This document shows, one piece after another, positions 14,987 to 24,032 of a DNA stretch of 36,604 nucleotides. Position 1 is the stretch's first letter. Each line of letters starts with the position of its first letter. This stretch comes from a virus. Position numbers and translations under genes: made by a program. The stretch lies in IMG/VR virus record IMGVR_UViG_3300028883_000999, positions 1-36,604 of that record; one strand, given 5' to 3'. Below the pieces are notes generated by a model that had not been told where the DNA came from, searched no databases, and saw only the letters and a list, made by a program, of their open reading frames with translations.

Positions 14987-15862
14987 TTAATTCTTTTTCG
15001 GGAACAGGATCTCAGCATCTTTGCCCGGGAATATCATCGTGGTATCCTTACCCGGGAACTCAATCAGGTATCCACCCCCTTCCATTGTAGCCTCATCATC
15101 GCGCAATGTCAGCCGGACAGTAGCCACCAGGGCATTGTGTATCACTGTCACGGTGGCTTTATCGGCGAAGTAAACAGGAGCGGTGAGCCCCCCGTAGGTT
15201 AATGTTTTCATCCCAGGAGATCTCAGCACCGCATGCAGATCATTGATGTTATCAACCAGAGCAGAAAGCGTTGAATAGTGCCCGTTCAGGATAAGGCTGA
15301 ACCGTTGGTTGATGCGGCTGAAGCAATATTGCCGCGGAGTTACCCCATAGGTAAGCTCTTTGTCCCTGTAGTTCACATTGCTCATCCCCTCGATCTTCTC
15401 CGCATACAATCCGAAATCCTTCAGCAGATCGTAATCCCCCAGGGTGATCCCGGATCCCCCGACAGCAACCGGCACCTCCGGAACGGTCACCTCCGGCTCC
15501 CAGAACCTGATCGTGAGAATAATTTTCTTATTCGATACATGCACCTGGCTGAGCCTGATCTCGCTCATTTGGACCGTATGCGTCCCATACGATGTCACCA
15601 GGGTGATATCCTGCCCGGCATAAGCGGCCCTGAAGTTGGCAATATCCGAGTTAAAGTTGCTCCCGTTATACCATACCAGCAAGGTGATCTCACGTCCGTC
15701 CCAGTGCAGGTCATCGGCAAGAACATAGGCTTCCACCCCATGATCATCGTTCCAGTCATAGTCAGCCTCACCCAGGCGCCCGGGCATATCAAGAGCGCCC
15801 ATGCAGGATATCACATGCAGGTTATAATCCGAGAAGCTATCTCCGCCTATCGTATATGCCAT
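14987..15862 (-). CDS. Distal tail protein (Dit-like)
   Basis: 291 aa from the ATG at 15862 (a TTG two codons upstream is less likely). Beta-rich throughout, with an opening MAYTIGGDSFSDYNLHVISC and an ending EFPGKDTTMIFPGKDAEILF. Size and gene order (tape measure, a small gene, this gene, tail tip) fit the distal tail protein that joins the tube to the tip. No sequence motif is diagnostic. Confidence 0.6.
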   Translation of the reverse strand: MAYTIGGDSFSDYNLHVISCMGALDMPGRLGEADYDWNDDHGVEAYVLADDLHWDGREITLLVWYNGSNFNSDIANFRAAYAGQDITLVTSYGTHTVQMSEIRLSQVHVSNKKIILTIRFWEPEVTVPEVPVAVGGSGITLGDYDLLKDFGLYAEKIEGMSNVNYRDKELTYGVTPRQYCFSRINQRFSLILNGHYSTLSALVDNINDLHAVLRSPGMKTLTYGGLTAPVYFADKATVTVIHNALVATVRLTLRDDEATMEGGGYLIEFPGKDTTMIFPGKDAEILFPKKN

Positions 15863-15871
15863 CAGCAATAA

Positions 15872-16069
15872 TTAATATGCGCTATCCACCGCGATGCTCA
15901 TATCATCAATCAGGTCTTCCAATTCCCCAACCAGCTCTTTATATCCGGCAGGGTGCCTGTTCCAGAGCCATCCGCCCGGACGGGCAAATTCTGTGGTCTG
16001 AGTTGAAGGACCGGCTGTCATATCGGTCTTGAATTGGGCGATTACCGCCAGAACATCTGCTTTAGCCAT
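15872..16069 (-). CDS. Small tail-region protein (65 aa)
   Basis: 65 aa, starting MAKADVLAVIAQFKTDMTAG and ending in an acidic helix LVGELEDLIDDMSIAVDSAY. It lies 28 bases after the tape measure and 9 before the distal tail gene. No family recognised. Confidence 0.6.
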   Translation of the reverse strand: MAKADVLAVIAQFKTDMTAGPSTQTTEFARPGGWLWNRHPAGYKELVGELEDLIDDMSIAVDSAY

Positions 16070-16097
16070 GATTCTTTACATTTTAGTTAATAAATTG

Positions 16098-19000
16098 TTA
16101 TCCAAGCATTTGTGTTTTGAGTGCGTTCAGATCATACCTCATCGCTTCAAGGTGTGCCAGATACCGGTTGAAAGATGTGTTCTGCTCGATCTTCATCAGC
16201 GTATCTGCAGCCGCATGCTGTACCAGCTTCATATCCCTTACATCCATTATCAGCATGTTCATCTTTCCTGCCAGCAGGGATCCCGTTTCTTCGGTGAGGC
16301 TGCGCCGGATCGCGCCGGCCAGGCTATTGGGATCATCCTCCATTCCACCGAACACACCTCCCATGATTTCTTCAAGGGCCTCCCATCCTTCCTTCGCATT
16401 TTCGATGATGCCGTTCCACCATTGCCTCATGCGATTAAGTTCAAACTCGCTGAACCCGCCGAATGATTTCCCCTCCGCTTCGGTATCCTCATCCGTCATG
16501 AAGGCATACATATTTTTGTAAAATCTCTGTATTTGGGCATCGAGGAATTCCCTTTTGAAAGAGGCTATCATGGCCTGTTTCATCAGATCCTCGAAAGTGT
16601 TGGCAAAATCCTCAGCTGCGATCTTGCCTTCCTCGAAGGCTGACACAATGTTGTCGGTAATGGCGCTGGCATCGAAACCTAATGTTTCATACTCTATATC
16701 GGCCAGCAGATCATCTATCGCCCTGCCCGCTTCTTTTACTTCGTCGAGCCATTGCTGAAGCTGATCCCTGGGGCCGGGAAGAAGAACATCCCAGTATTCA
16801 TCAAGGAATTGCTGGATCTCTTCATTGGTCATTTTGGCGATATCCTTACCAACCTCCATCCAGTCGGTCCACCTGTCGAGATCCGGGTCGGGGACGGCGA
16901 ATGGATCCTTCGGAGCCCTCCATCTTAGCTGGGTATCCCGAATGTTTACATTCAGCTGATCAATGGAATCATTCAATATATCGATCGATTCACGAGCACC
17001 CATCAGCCACTGATTGCCCTGTAATTTGTTTAGCAGATACAGATGTTCATCCAACAGCTTGTTCAGCTTGTCGATCTCATGATTCAGTGCAGCAACGTGT
17101 GCCTCCTCCTTCAATCCGGCCAGTTCACGTTTCGCCTCCTGCCGGCTTTCCACATAACGGTTCAGGGCATTGATCAGCTGCATTGCCCCCCCAATCTCAT
17201 TGCCGGATAATATATTGACAATGCCATTGATGCCTTCGCCAAGGGCACTCATAGCCTCATTGCCCTGGGCGCCGAAGTTGCTCAGCGCTGCTCCCAGGTT
17301 GCCCAGCACATCGATATACTTCCGGGTTGTCTCTTCAAGATCCTGAAGCTCCTTATCAGTCAGGAATACAACTTTACCAAAGCGGATATAGGCCTTCGCC
17401 GCCTCATTGGCTGTTTTCTCATTTTTGAGGGATGTTTGAACGGCCTTATCCAGGCTGTCGATCCACTTATCATGGCTTTTCTTTACCTGGTCGATATTGT
17501 TTTTGAAGGAATTCTCAATCTTCTCACCCCATCCCTTGTAGAACTCCTCCATGGCCTTCTCCGTGGCCTCCAGGTAAGCAGCCTCCAGCTCCGCCAGCTG
17601 CTTCATAATCAGCATGCGCGCCTGTGCGTTACCCTTGAAGGCCTTGAGCATTGCATTCAGGTACTCCTCGTAGTCCTCCCCGTGCTCTAGGTATTGGTCG
17701 TATTCGGCCTTCAATTCATCGGCAAGAGATGTTTTTCTGTACCGGTTCCACTCGTCATATGCTTTCTTCGCTTCCTGGATCTGGTCCTGGAAGGCTGTCA
17801 TCTCCTCCTCTGAGAATTCCCATCCCCCCGGTTGTTCACCGCCTCCCTCGAAATTCACCTTCACATTTAACTCCGCCTCGCCGCTTGCCTGGTCGAGCAG
17901 CTCAAGGATCCTGTTTTTAGCCTCCTCAATATCTCCTTTCTGACTGGTGATATCATTCAGCTTATCAGAGTAGCTGTCTAGGAAATCAAGCGTACCTCTT
18001 AATCCCGCGACCCATCCTTTACCCATGCTTGCCCGGAGCCTGTCGAATCCCTCGCCATAGGCCACCTGCCTCATCTTCTCCAGCAGTTCATCATAGGCCA
18101 GGCCTGTGTAGTTCACCTGTTCGGCCATGGTATCAAGTGCCTCGACATGCTGCTTGCGCTTTTTCTCTAGCTTATCTTCCTGGCGGATTACCTTACCCAG
18201 CTCATCGGCGTACTCCTGCAGAACGATCTTGTTCGCGTACTCCTCGTTCATCAACTTCATGGAACCCAACAAGTCCTCGTTCTTTGCCTTTTCCGCATCC
18301 AGGTTGCCGAAGTATTCGGGATACGAGGCCTGGAGTCGCTCAATGGCGGCTTTGCGCTCTTCTGTACCCCGGGAAAGGGCGGTAATATCCAGAACAGTGA
18401 GCCTTGCCTGATCAGCCTCTTCCCGCAGACCCTTTACAATGGCCTTGCTATTCAGGGCACCCGCCACACGTCCGAACATCTTAATCAAGCTGTCCCCAAA
18501 GCCCAGCAATTTTTCATGCCACCGGTTACGGAGCACCCGAATATTGTTCTCGGCGGCCATGCTCATAACATCAAAGGCCCTCCCTGATGCACCCAGGGAG
18601 TTCTTCATGGCCTCCAGGTCTTCGGTTGCCATTTCGATGTTCTTTCCTGTCAGGCCCAGGACGGCGGTCACAGCTTCTACCTCGCCTATAAATTCCTTCA
18701 TGCCCTTACCTGACTCCTCTGCTCTTTTTCTTACCTCGACGAGGGCTTCCTGGAATGTCATTGTCTCACTCCATCCTTCGCCCAGCACCTTGTTCGCCGC
18801 AATGATGGCCTGGCGAATCTGTGTCATGGCCTCGGCTGTTGGAGCACCTTGTTTTGTAAGTGTTGCCGTAGCTGCGGAAATCTCCTCAAAGGAAATCTTG
18901 TACGCTGCAGCCAGGGGTGCCACCTTGGCAATAGAAGAGGCTATCTCGCCAAAGGTGGTTTTCCCCTTCTCAACGGTTGTGAAGAAAACATCAGCAACCT

Positions 19001-19499
19001 TGGTGGAGTCCTGGGCGGAGATCTTCCACGCGTTCATCACCGTGGTAAGGCCATCGGCGGCAGTCAAGGTATCTGTCACCCCACCCACGGCGGCCTTGCT
19101 GGCCACCTCCAGCAGCCTGAGCCCCTCGGCACCGTCATAGCCTGCGGATACGATTTGATATAATGCCTTGCTGAGATCTCGTGCTGAGTCGGGCACACCG
19201 GTGGAGAGATCCACCACCGCATCCTTCATGCCCTCAAAGTTATCCTGGGCAGCCTTGGAGATGGTCTGCACCTCACGCATGGCCAGGTCCAGATCCTTGG
19301 ACAGCTGGAAGGATGCTTTGGAAATCTTGATAAAAGCAGCTGTCCCGGCAGCGGCGAGCCCGGCGAACACATCCAGCTTGCTGATGCTGCCGGCCATCCC
19401 TTTAATGATCCCGACAGCCTCCTGCCGGCCACGGAGCAGTCCCGAGTTGTCAATCCCGGAGGCGAAATATAGACTACCGTCTGATGTTGGTATGGGCAT
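16098..19499 (-). CDS. Tape measure protein
   Basis: 1133 aa, the longest gene in the window. Residues about 60-330 show the phage minor-tail/TP901-type core: alternating hydrophobic helices such as LSKALYQIVSAGYDGAEGL, KVADVFFTTVEKGKTTFGE and APLAAAYKISFEEISAATAT. A long coiled-coil stretch rich in Lys, Glu and Gln follows. It sets tail length; at roughly 0.15 nm per residue it would suggest a tail near 170 nm (inference). It follows the chaperone pair, the standard order in siphoviruses. Confidence 0.9.
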   Translation of the reverse strand: MPIPTSDGSLYFASGIDNSGLLRGRQEAVGIIKGMAGSISKLDVFAGLAAAGTAAFIKISKASFQLSKDLDLAMREVQTISKAAQDNFEGMKDAVVDLSTGVPDSARDLSKALYQIVSAGYDGAEGLRLLEVASKAAVGGVTDTLTAADGLTTVMNAWKISAQDSTKVADVFFTTVEKGKTTFGEIASSIAKVAPLAAAYKISFEEISAATATLTKQGAPTAEAMTQIRQAIIAANKVLGEGWSETMTFQEALVEVRKRAEESGKGMKEFIGEVEAVTAVLGLTGKNIEMATEDLEAMKNSLGASGRAFDVMSMAAENNIRVLRNRWHEKLLGFGDSLIKMFGRVAGALNSKAIVKGLREEADQARLTVLDITALSRGTEERKAAIERLQASYPEYFGNLDAEKAKNEDLLGSMKLMNEEYANKIVLQEYADELGKVIRQEDKLEKKRKQHVEALDTMAEQVNYTGLAYDELLEKMRQVAYGEGFDRLRASMGKGWVAGLRGTLDFLDSYSDKLNDITSQKGDIEEAKNRILELLDQASGEAELNVKVNFEGGGEQPGGWEFSEEEMTAFQDQIQEAKKAYDEWNRYRKTSLADELKAEYDQYLEHGEDYEEYLNAMLKAFKGNAQARMLIMKQLAELEAAYLEATEKAMEEFYKGWGEKIENSFKNNIDQVKKSHDKWIDSLDKAVQTSLKNEKTANEAAKAYIRFGKVVFLTDKELQDLEETTRKYIDVLGNLGAALSNFGAQGNEAMSALGEGINGIVNILSGNEIGGAMQLINALNRYVESRQEAKRELAGLKEEAHVAALNHEIDKLNKLLDEHLYLLNKLQGNQWLMGARESIDILNDSIDQLNVNIRDTQLRWRAPKDPFAVPDPDLDRWTDWMEVGKDIAKMTNEEIQQFLDEYWDVLLPGPRDQLQQWLDEVKEAGRAIDDLLADIEYETLGFDASAITDNIVSAFEEGKIAAEDFANTFEDLMKQAMIASFKREFLDAQIQRFYKNMYAFMTDEDTEAEGKSFGGFSEFELNRMRQWWNGIIENAKEGWEALEEIMGGVFGGMEDDPNSLAGAIRRSLTEETGSLLAGKMNMLIMDVRDMKLVQHAAADTLMKIEQNTSFNRYLAHLEAMRYDLNALKTQMLG

Positions 19500-19501
19500 T
19501 G

Positions 19502-20247
19502 TTAGATTATTGAAGGATCCTTATATCGCTTAACCCGCTTTTTCTCACCATCGTAAGTCTCGTATTCATACCATTCGTACTCACCCTTGTCGTCTTTCAT
19601 CGGCTCCCTGGTACGGTAATAAGCCTCCATGATCATCGAGTTCAGCATCTGATAGCTCATCCCCCACAGGGTGTAATGCGGTGAGAAGCCAAAAGCCTTG
19701 TTGGCAAGCTCGATTATCCCGAATGGATTGACCGGCTTTTGTTCCAGCTCTCCAGATTCCTTTGCAGGGCTATTGTCTCCACTGCTCCCGGGCCCACCTT
19801 CATCAATGCGGTGGTAGAGTCGATAAAAGCCAGAGTCCCCATGCGGTACAGGATCGCGTTCAACAGCATGTGCAGATCCTTCCACCGGCAGTTCTCCTTC
19901 AGAAACCCGGGCAAGTAATCCGGAAAATTGCTTTTGCGGTTGTGGATGGCCATGCAGATAACCTCGATAATCAGATCCGCGTACTTATCGAACAGCTCAG
20001 GTGCGGATTCATCGAAGTCACGATCCCGATTCACGGAGATCTTCTCCAGGTCCTGTGTTTTGATCTTGCCGAGCAGGGGGGTGATCCTTAGCACTGTGCC
20101 CACCTTCAGGGGTGTGATCTGGATCTTGTCAATGGTCACTCCTTCGGGAAGCATCGAGTCGTCAGCCACTTCAAAGGGCACCTCAAAGGGCAGGTCGGTG
20201 ATCGATTCGGCCTGCAATTCAAGGATCTTCTGCAACTCGTCCGCCAT
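19502..20247 (-). CDS. Tail assembly chaperone, -1 frameshift product (GT-type)
   Basis: The frame opened at 20247 can pass into the -1 frame at the heptamer GGGCCCG (19795-19789), read as G-GGC-CCG. The fusion would have 153 residues of the upstream protein plus 95 from the second frame, about 248 aa, ending RVKRYKDPSII. The second frame contains a plausible folded helix set (FGIIELANKAFGF; LWGMSYQMLNSMIMEAYYR) but no good start of its own. Siphoviruses make such G and GT products between the tail tube and tape measure genes, exactly this position. Frameshift itself is inferred. Confidence 0.65.
19714..20247 (-). CDS. Tail assembly chaperone, unshifted product (G-type)
   Basis: 177 aa in the zero frame, ending SRSIHSG. 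The ATG at 20247 lies three bases after an exact late motif. Features: acidic N-terminal segment with a PFEVPFEVAD repeat, then a helical middle (ELFDKYADLIIEVICMAIHN). Lies between tail tube and tape measure, where chaperones that load the tape measure are encoded. Made alone when ribosomes do not slip. Confidence 0.65.
   Translation of the reverse strand: MADELQKILELQAESITDLPFEVPFEVADDSMLPEGVTIDKIQITPLKVGTVLRITPLLGKIKTQDLEKISVNRDRDFDESAPELFDKYADLIIEVICMAIHNRKSNFPDYLPGFLKENCRWKDLHMLLNAILYRMGTLAFIDSTTALMKVGPGAVETIALQRNLESWNKSRSIHSG
19789..19795 (-). other. Probable -1 ribosomal slippery site GGGCCCG
   Basis: Fits the X-XXY-YYZ rule in the zero frame (GTG GGC CCG). It is the only such heptamer I found in the region where the two frames overlap. 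CCC as the second triplet is less common than AAA in known phage sites, so efficiency is uncertain. Confidence 0.55.
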
Positions 20248-20250
20248 TTT

Positions 20251-20264
20251 ACTTTAAAATATAA
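20251..20264 (-). promoter_or_regulatory. Late motif copy 3 (exact): before the tail chaperone unit
   Basis: TTATATTTTAAAGT with only 3 bases to the ATG at 20247. It follows a terminator stem directly; the terminator's T-run overlaps the first bases of the motif. If transcription starts about 7 bases past the core, the mRNA would have almost no leader. Confidence 0.75.
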
Positions 20265-20293
20265 AAGGGCACAGTGATATGATCACCGTACCC
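20261..20293 (-). terminator. Intrinsic terminator after the tail tube gene
   Basis: On the minus strand GGGTACGGTGAT and ATCACTGTGCCC (plus coordinates 20293-20267) form a 12-bp stem with two G-U pairs and a 3-base CAT loop, followed by TTTTAT. It begins about 31 bases past the tail tube stop. Its T-run merges into the late motif that starts the next unit. Confidence 0.85.
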
Positions 20294-20324
20294 TTGAGAG
20301 TAGAACCGATGGTAAAAAGGGAAT

Positions 20325-20849
20325 TTATACTGGTTCATCCACCATCTCCCGGATGAACGGAGTGTTTTTCACCCCAAGGTCCGTGATGGCTGCCTGGATA
20401 TACACCCTTACCAGCAACAGGTCTGCTTCCTGCTTACCGGGTGCCTGGCTGAGCCGGGCCACGATCTTACCATTCACGATGGTATATTCGAACATCTTAC
20501 CAGCAACGGCTTTTGAGGTGATCTTGATTGACTTTATGATCTCAGGGATCGCCGCTGGGGCCTCCCACTTATCATTTGTCGTATCACCTCCGGCCAGAAG
20601 CTCCATTGTCGCTGCTGTAGGGGAGATAAGGGCGAACTCGACATAGTCGGTGTCCTCCTTAACATTCCCCACATACACAGGGTCATCCAGCTCCTCGGCC
20701 TCAATCCGGAACTCGGTGGGTTCGGAGAAGTTGAATACAACAGTGCCCCGGGAAATCGGATCGGTGAGCGCCGTAAAAGATGTCGCCGGGACCCCGTCAC
20801 CATAGGTACCGTATCCAATCTCGCTGACTCCTAATGCAATATCTGCCAT
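20325..20849 (-). CDS. Major tail (tube) protein
   Basis: 174 aa, beta-rich, with no signal peptide. The opening MADIALGVSEIGYGTYGDG and segments like FRIEAEELDDPVYVGNVKE and SIKITSKAVAGKMFEYTIVNG fit siphophage tube proteins. It is followed by a strong terminator, which matches the need to make it in large amounts. Six bases separate it from the tail terminator-like gene. Confidence 0.75.
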   Translation of the reverse strand: MADIALGVSEIGYGTYGDGVPATSFTALTDPISRGTVVFNFSEPTEFRIEAEELDDPVYVGNVKEDTDYVEFALISPTAATMELLAGGDTTNDKWEAPAAIPEIIKSIKITSKAVAGKMFEYTIVNGKIVARLSQAPGKQEADLLLVRVYIQAAITDLGVKNTPFIREMVDEPV

Positions 20850-20854
20850 AATTT

Positions 20855-21241
20855 CTATTTATTTAGCGTTAATTCGTATCTTATCGTAAAGCAGTCGAAC
20901 GCCTCTTTGACAGAAGACATCCGGGAGCTCTCTATCAGGGCTGAGAAAACCTTGTCGATCACACAGTAGTTTTCCGGAGAAGCCGCATCCACCGCGTCAT
21001 AAACAAGTGTCCGGAGCGCCTTTATCCGGGTGCGGTTGATCATCCCGTTGCTCGTACGGGGAACGAAAATATTCACGTTCACCTGGGGGATGTCCACCAC
21101 CTCATCGGGGGCGCATGCGTTCGAGGAGATAACCACGTGCTCACCTGACTGGTCCCTGGGGGACCGGTCAGGAATGACTGACACGCCGATGCTTTTTATC
21201 GCATCGTAGATAATGTCAACCGCATCGAAGTTATCTGCCAT
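20855..21241 (-). CDS. Tail terminator-like protein
   Basis: 128 aa. N-terminal helix (DAVDIIYDAIKSIGV), then strands with VPRTSNGMINRTRIKALRTL, as in tail completion/DUF3168-like proteins. It overlaps the upstream neck gene by 11 bases. Assigned mostly from size and order between neck protein and tail tube. Confidence 0.6.
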   Translation of the reverse strand: MADNFDAVDIIYDAIKSIGVSVIPDRSPRDQSGEHVVISSNACAPDEVVDIPQVNVNIFVPRTSNGMINRTRIKALRTLVYDAVDAASPENYCVIDKVFSALIESSRMSSVKEAFDCFTIRYELTLNK

Positions 21242-21686
21242 CGAACACTTGTTTTATCAGGTCCTTCAGCAGGGCTTTCGTCCGTGTCTCCGAGGAGGAT
21301 ATCACATCTTTGTTGTCCATGTTCTCCACGTACACCGCGTAATCCATCCCGGCAACACCTATCAGCACCAGCCCATCACTATGCGCCAGGGCCAGCTCAT
21401 GGGCCAGCCGTGCGCCTTCCTGTACGCCCGTTTCCTGATCGCTCCCCCTACCTCCGCGCTCGTAATTCTCAGATATCACCTGTCCATCGCGGGCTACCAG
21501 GTAGCCTATGGAGCTTCTCAGGTTACCGGTGATATCGTTGTAGTTGCCCGTCTCGCGGGCTGCCTTCACGAAATACTCTCCGGCGTACTGCAGGGCCACG
21601 ATCATTGCCCCTTCGGCACGATCGCCGAACTTATCCGTCCAACGCTTCAGCTGTGAGGCGGTGAACATGGGTTTCAGTCCAGCCAT
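21231..21686 (-). CDS. Neck protein, HK97 gp10-like
   Basis: 151 aa. The pattern GAMIVALQYAGEYFVKAARE, then YNDITGNLRSSIGYLVARDG and DYAVYVENMDNKDVISSSE, matches the gp10-type family (residues with -TGxLRxSIxxxV- and -YAxxVExG-like turns). It joins head and tail. Overlaps both neighbours (13 bases upstream, 11 downstream). Confidence 0.75.
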   Translation of the reverse strand: MAGLKPMFTASQLKRWTDKFGDRAEGAMIVALQYAGEYFVKAARETGNYNDITGNLRSSIGYLVARDGQVISENYERGGRGSDQETGVQEGARLAHELALAHSDGLVLIGVAGMDYAVYVENMDNKDVISSSETRTKALLKDLIKQVFDGR

Positions 21687-21967
21687 ATCTCCGCGTAGGT
21701 TTGGTACTTGTACCAGTAGATGATGCGATAGATAGTACCATTAACCGTGAGCTTTTCAGCGCCTGTGATCTTCTCAGCTTTGGTAAAGAACTTGCCCTTT
21801 AAGTCTGTGTACTCTCCTCCCGGGGTCGGCACCCTGGTGATCCCCTCTGAAGGCTCAAAACGCCCCTTGATATCCGTGGTGGTGGTGCTTTCTGAAGCGT
21901 ACTCCCCGTCGGTTATTGTGGTGACAACTGCAGTCACCGTCGCTGCATCGGGGTATCTTACCACCAT
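21674..21967 (-). CDS. Head-tail stopper / adaptor-like protein
   Basis: 97 aa, beta-barrel-like with VTTITDGEYASESTTTTDIK and KFFTKAEKITGAEKLTVNG, then a Tyr-rich end (YRIIYWYKYQTYAEIWLD). Size and position fit the head-closure (stopper) proteins. Overlaps the upstream gene by 10 bases. Confidence 0.55.
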   Translation of the reverse strand: MVVRYPDAATVTAVVTTITDGEYASESTTTTDIKGRFEPSEGITRVPTPGGEYTDLKGKFFTKAEKITGAEKLTVNGTIYRIIYWYKYQTYAEIWLD

Positions 21968-22284
21968 TTCTCCTTCGCATATCCGCGTCCAATGGACGCA
22001 CGGTTCGCTTTTGCCGCCTCACCGTTGTTCGCGTATAGCGATTGCGCCATGCTCATCATGTAGCCCCTGGACATCTTCTGGGAGTATTTCCCTTCAGAAA
22101 AGTCAGGTGAGGCAACAATGGCCATGTAACAATCGGCAGCGCACAGCTCGGCGGTAGCCTTCAGCGAGAGGGTGTAATCGACCGTCCCATCCGTGACAGA
22201 ACGGTCGGTCAACACCTTCGTGAGGTAATTCTCGGGCACATCTTCAAGTCCCGGGAAGGATCGTATTGCATCAATGAGCGTCAC
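21958..22284 (-). CDS. Head-tail connector protein, gp6-like
   Basis: 108 aa, mainly helical. Opens MTLIDAIRSFPGLEDVPENY and contains KATAELCAADCYMAIVASPD, as in adaptor proteins that bind the portal ring. Lies directly after the major capsid gene (14-base gap). Confidence 0.6.
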   Translation of the reverse strand: MTLIDAIRSFPGLEDVPENYLTKVLTDRSVTDGTVDYTLSLKATAELCAADCYMAIVASPDFSEGKYSQKMSRGYMMSMAQSLYANNGEAAKANRASIGRGYAKEKWW

Positions 22285-22298
22285 TGCTTATTCACATG

Positions 22299-23393
22299 TT
22301 ACGACCACTCGGTTGCCGTTGTGAGCAATAGGTAGATCGAGTCCACGTCATAGAAGGTCGGGAACGCGTTCGCCTGTCCCTTGGTGAACTCGCCGAATGG
22401 CTCCACCTGACCCCACTTGGTGATCAGCACGTGATCACGCTTGGTCATGATGGCGCTCTTTCTCACCGCCTCGGCGTTCTCCTCGGCAATGGGCCCATGC
22501 TTCACCTCACCCACTTTCTGGTCGGTGACAAAGGCCACATACCCGGTTTTCCAGGGTGCAACGGTTGAGAGTGAGTGATCTTCATCCTCGAATCGCACAG
22601 AGGAGTCCACCACCATGATTGGAGGCAGCATGTGACCGGTCAGGAACAGGTTCACATCCTGGAGCATCAGGAGCTGCTTGGTCTTATCCGAATAGCCGCG
22701 GAAAGCCGCAAAGGTCTCCTTCGCCTCATCGGTAGCCACCAGGTAGTTGAACGTTGTCACATCCATGATGATCCGCTGGATCTTGTGCCCGTTGTCCCTG
22801 GCAGCTGTCACCTTTGTTTTAATGTCAGCCAGTGGGGTGGCACTCGCTGCGGTGCTCCAGATGGTGCCCACGGCGGTCTTGTTGGCCGAAGGAACACCGA
22901 AGTCCACGCTTGTCTCGGTGATTTTCCCGTTGTTATTGGTCGAATCCAGGGCGAGACCGCCATAGGAAAGGGCCTGCAGGCAGAGAAACTCTGTCCGGGC
23001 CATCACGCCGTCATAACAGAATCCAACGTCACCGAAGATCAGGTCCAGGAGGGCGGTCTTGTTCGCATCACCCATGGCCCTGGCCTTCATGTTCAGGTAA
23101 TCGTTGAAGTCCTTCTCGTCCATCTTCCTCTTGAGGGCGATCTTGGGGATGTCCCCGCTGCGCTTTGTGAGCGTCCGGCGGGTTTTCAGGGGCGCGCTTG
23201 CATTGTACTCAATCACATCAGCCATCACGGGATTCCCCCCGCTTCCGGAAAGGGATTCCCAGGTCAGCTGAGTCGTGTACTTCAAGCCGAAGAACGACTG
23301 CCAGAATGATCTTTTGTACCACGTTTCGCGGGCGCGGTTGATAAAAGCAGTTAGGCTCTTCTTATCGAGTTCTTTCAAAAATGATCTTTCCAT
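22299..23393 (-). CDS. Major capsid protein, lambda gpE-like
   Basis: 364 aa with HK97-fold character of the gpE family. Key segments: RRTLTKRSGDIPKIALKRKM (residues about 73-92), KRKMDEKDFNDYLN, a middle IQRIIMDVTTFNYLVATDEA, and the late turn APWKTGYVAFVTDQKVGEVK with HGPIAEE, which matches the C-terminal P/A-domain region. Forms the icosahedral shell. Order scaffold, decoration protein, capsid agrees with lambda-type heads. Confidence 0.85.
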   Translation of the reverse strand: MERSFLKELDKKSLTAFINRARETWYKRSFWQSFFGLKYTTQLTWESLSGSGGNPVMADVIEYNASAPLKTRRTLTKRSGDIPKIALKRKMDEKDFNDYLNMKARAMGDANKTALLDLIFGDVGFCYDGVMARTEFLCLQALSYGGLALDSTNNNGKITETSVDFGVPSANKTAVGTIWSTAASATPLADIKTKVTAARDNGHKIQRIIMDVTTFNYLVATDEAKETFAAFRGYSDKTKQLLMLQDVNLFLTGHMLPPIMVVDSSVRFEDEDHSLSTVAPWKTGYVAFVTDQKVGEVKHGPIAEENAEAVRKSAIMTKRDHVLITKWGQVEPFGEFTKGQANAFPTFYDVDSIYLLLTTATEWS

Positions 23394-23410
23394 TTTTCAA
23401 CAATTTGAGG

Positions 23411-24010
23411 TTAAACGAATCGAATAAGAGCCATGGCAGTCATCGCTTTGATGTTGTCATCCACCGGGTACGGCATGAGAGACTCATTCACAGTTCCGCG
23501 AACCAGGACACCACAGCCGAGATTGTCATTGTCGTCTGTGAGATCAACCTGGTCCATGGCAATTCCCTTAAGGGTGTATTTAAGTGCTGCACTTCCCGCG
23601 GCAGCCTCTGCTGTTGCCTGAACGAGACATTCACCTTCACTCATCGCATGACCGAGTGTCGTCCCAACGGTGAGCACATCGTAATCGTTGTTGGATGTAT
23701 CGATCTCGGTGATAGCGTAGGCGGCACCATCCAGCCCGGAGTCGGTGATAAAATCACCCACTACAAACTCATGGTCTTTGAGAACCTTGTAATCGGTCTC
23801 GGCATCAGTCTCGTCCTCGTACAGCTCGGCGGTTTTGAAGATGTGCCCGAGGCCATTGGCATCGACCCCGATCAAAGCACCTTCAAGCATCTCCTCGGTG
23901 TCACTCTGAAAGTCGGCCTGGGCCACAGTCAGTCCACCAGGGATGTCCTCCAGTATCTTCTCAACACAGAGAGATCTTTCGGTATAAGACTCTGATTTTA
24001 CGTACGGCAT
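23411..24010 (-). CDS. Head decoration-like protein
   Basis: 199 aa, acidic and beta-rich, with no signal peptide. Opening MPYVKSESYTERSLCVEKIL; ending VNESLMPYPVDDNIKAMTAM. Lies between scaffold and major capsid genes, as lambda gpD does. The match to decoration proteins is by position and composition. Confidence 0.6.
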   Translation of the reverse strand: MPYVKSESYTERSLCVEKILEDIPGGLTVAQADFQSDTEEMLEGALIGVDANGLGHIFKTAELYEDETDAETDYKVLKDHEFVVGDFITDSGLDGAAYAITEIDTSNNDYDVLTVGTTLGHAMSEGECLVQATAEAAAGSAALKYTLKGIAMDQVDLTDDNDNLGCGVLVRGTVNESLMPYPVDDNIKAMTAMALIRFV

Positions 24011-24032
24011 TTTTGTGCTTTTTTAGTTAACG

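Noticed and set aside
19714-19885. Independent start at 19885 for the second tail chaperone frame
   Set aside because: It would begin inside the first chaperone in another reading frame with an unlikely N-terminus; the slippery heptamer explains the frame better.
23411-23995. Long plus-strand frames over decoration, capsid, tape measure and portal genes
   Set aside because: They mirror good minus-strand genes with low-complexity translations; typical shadow frames.
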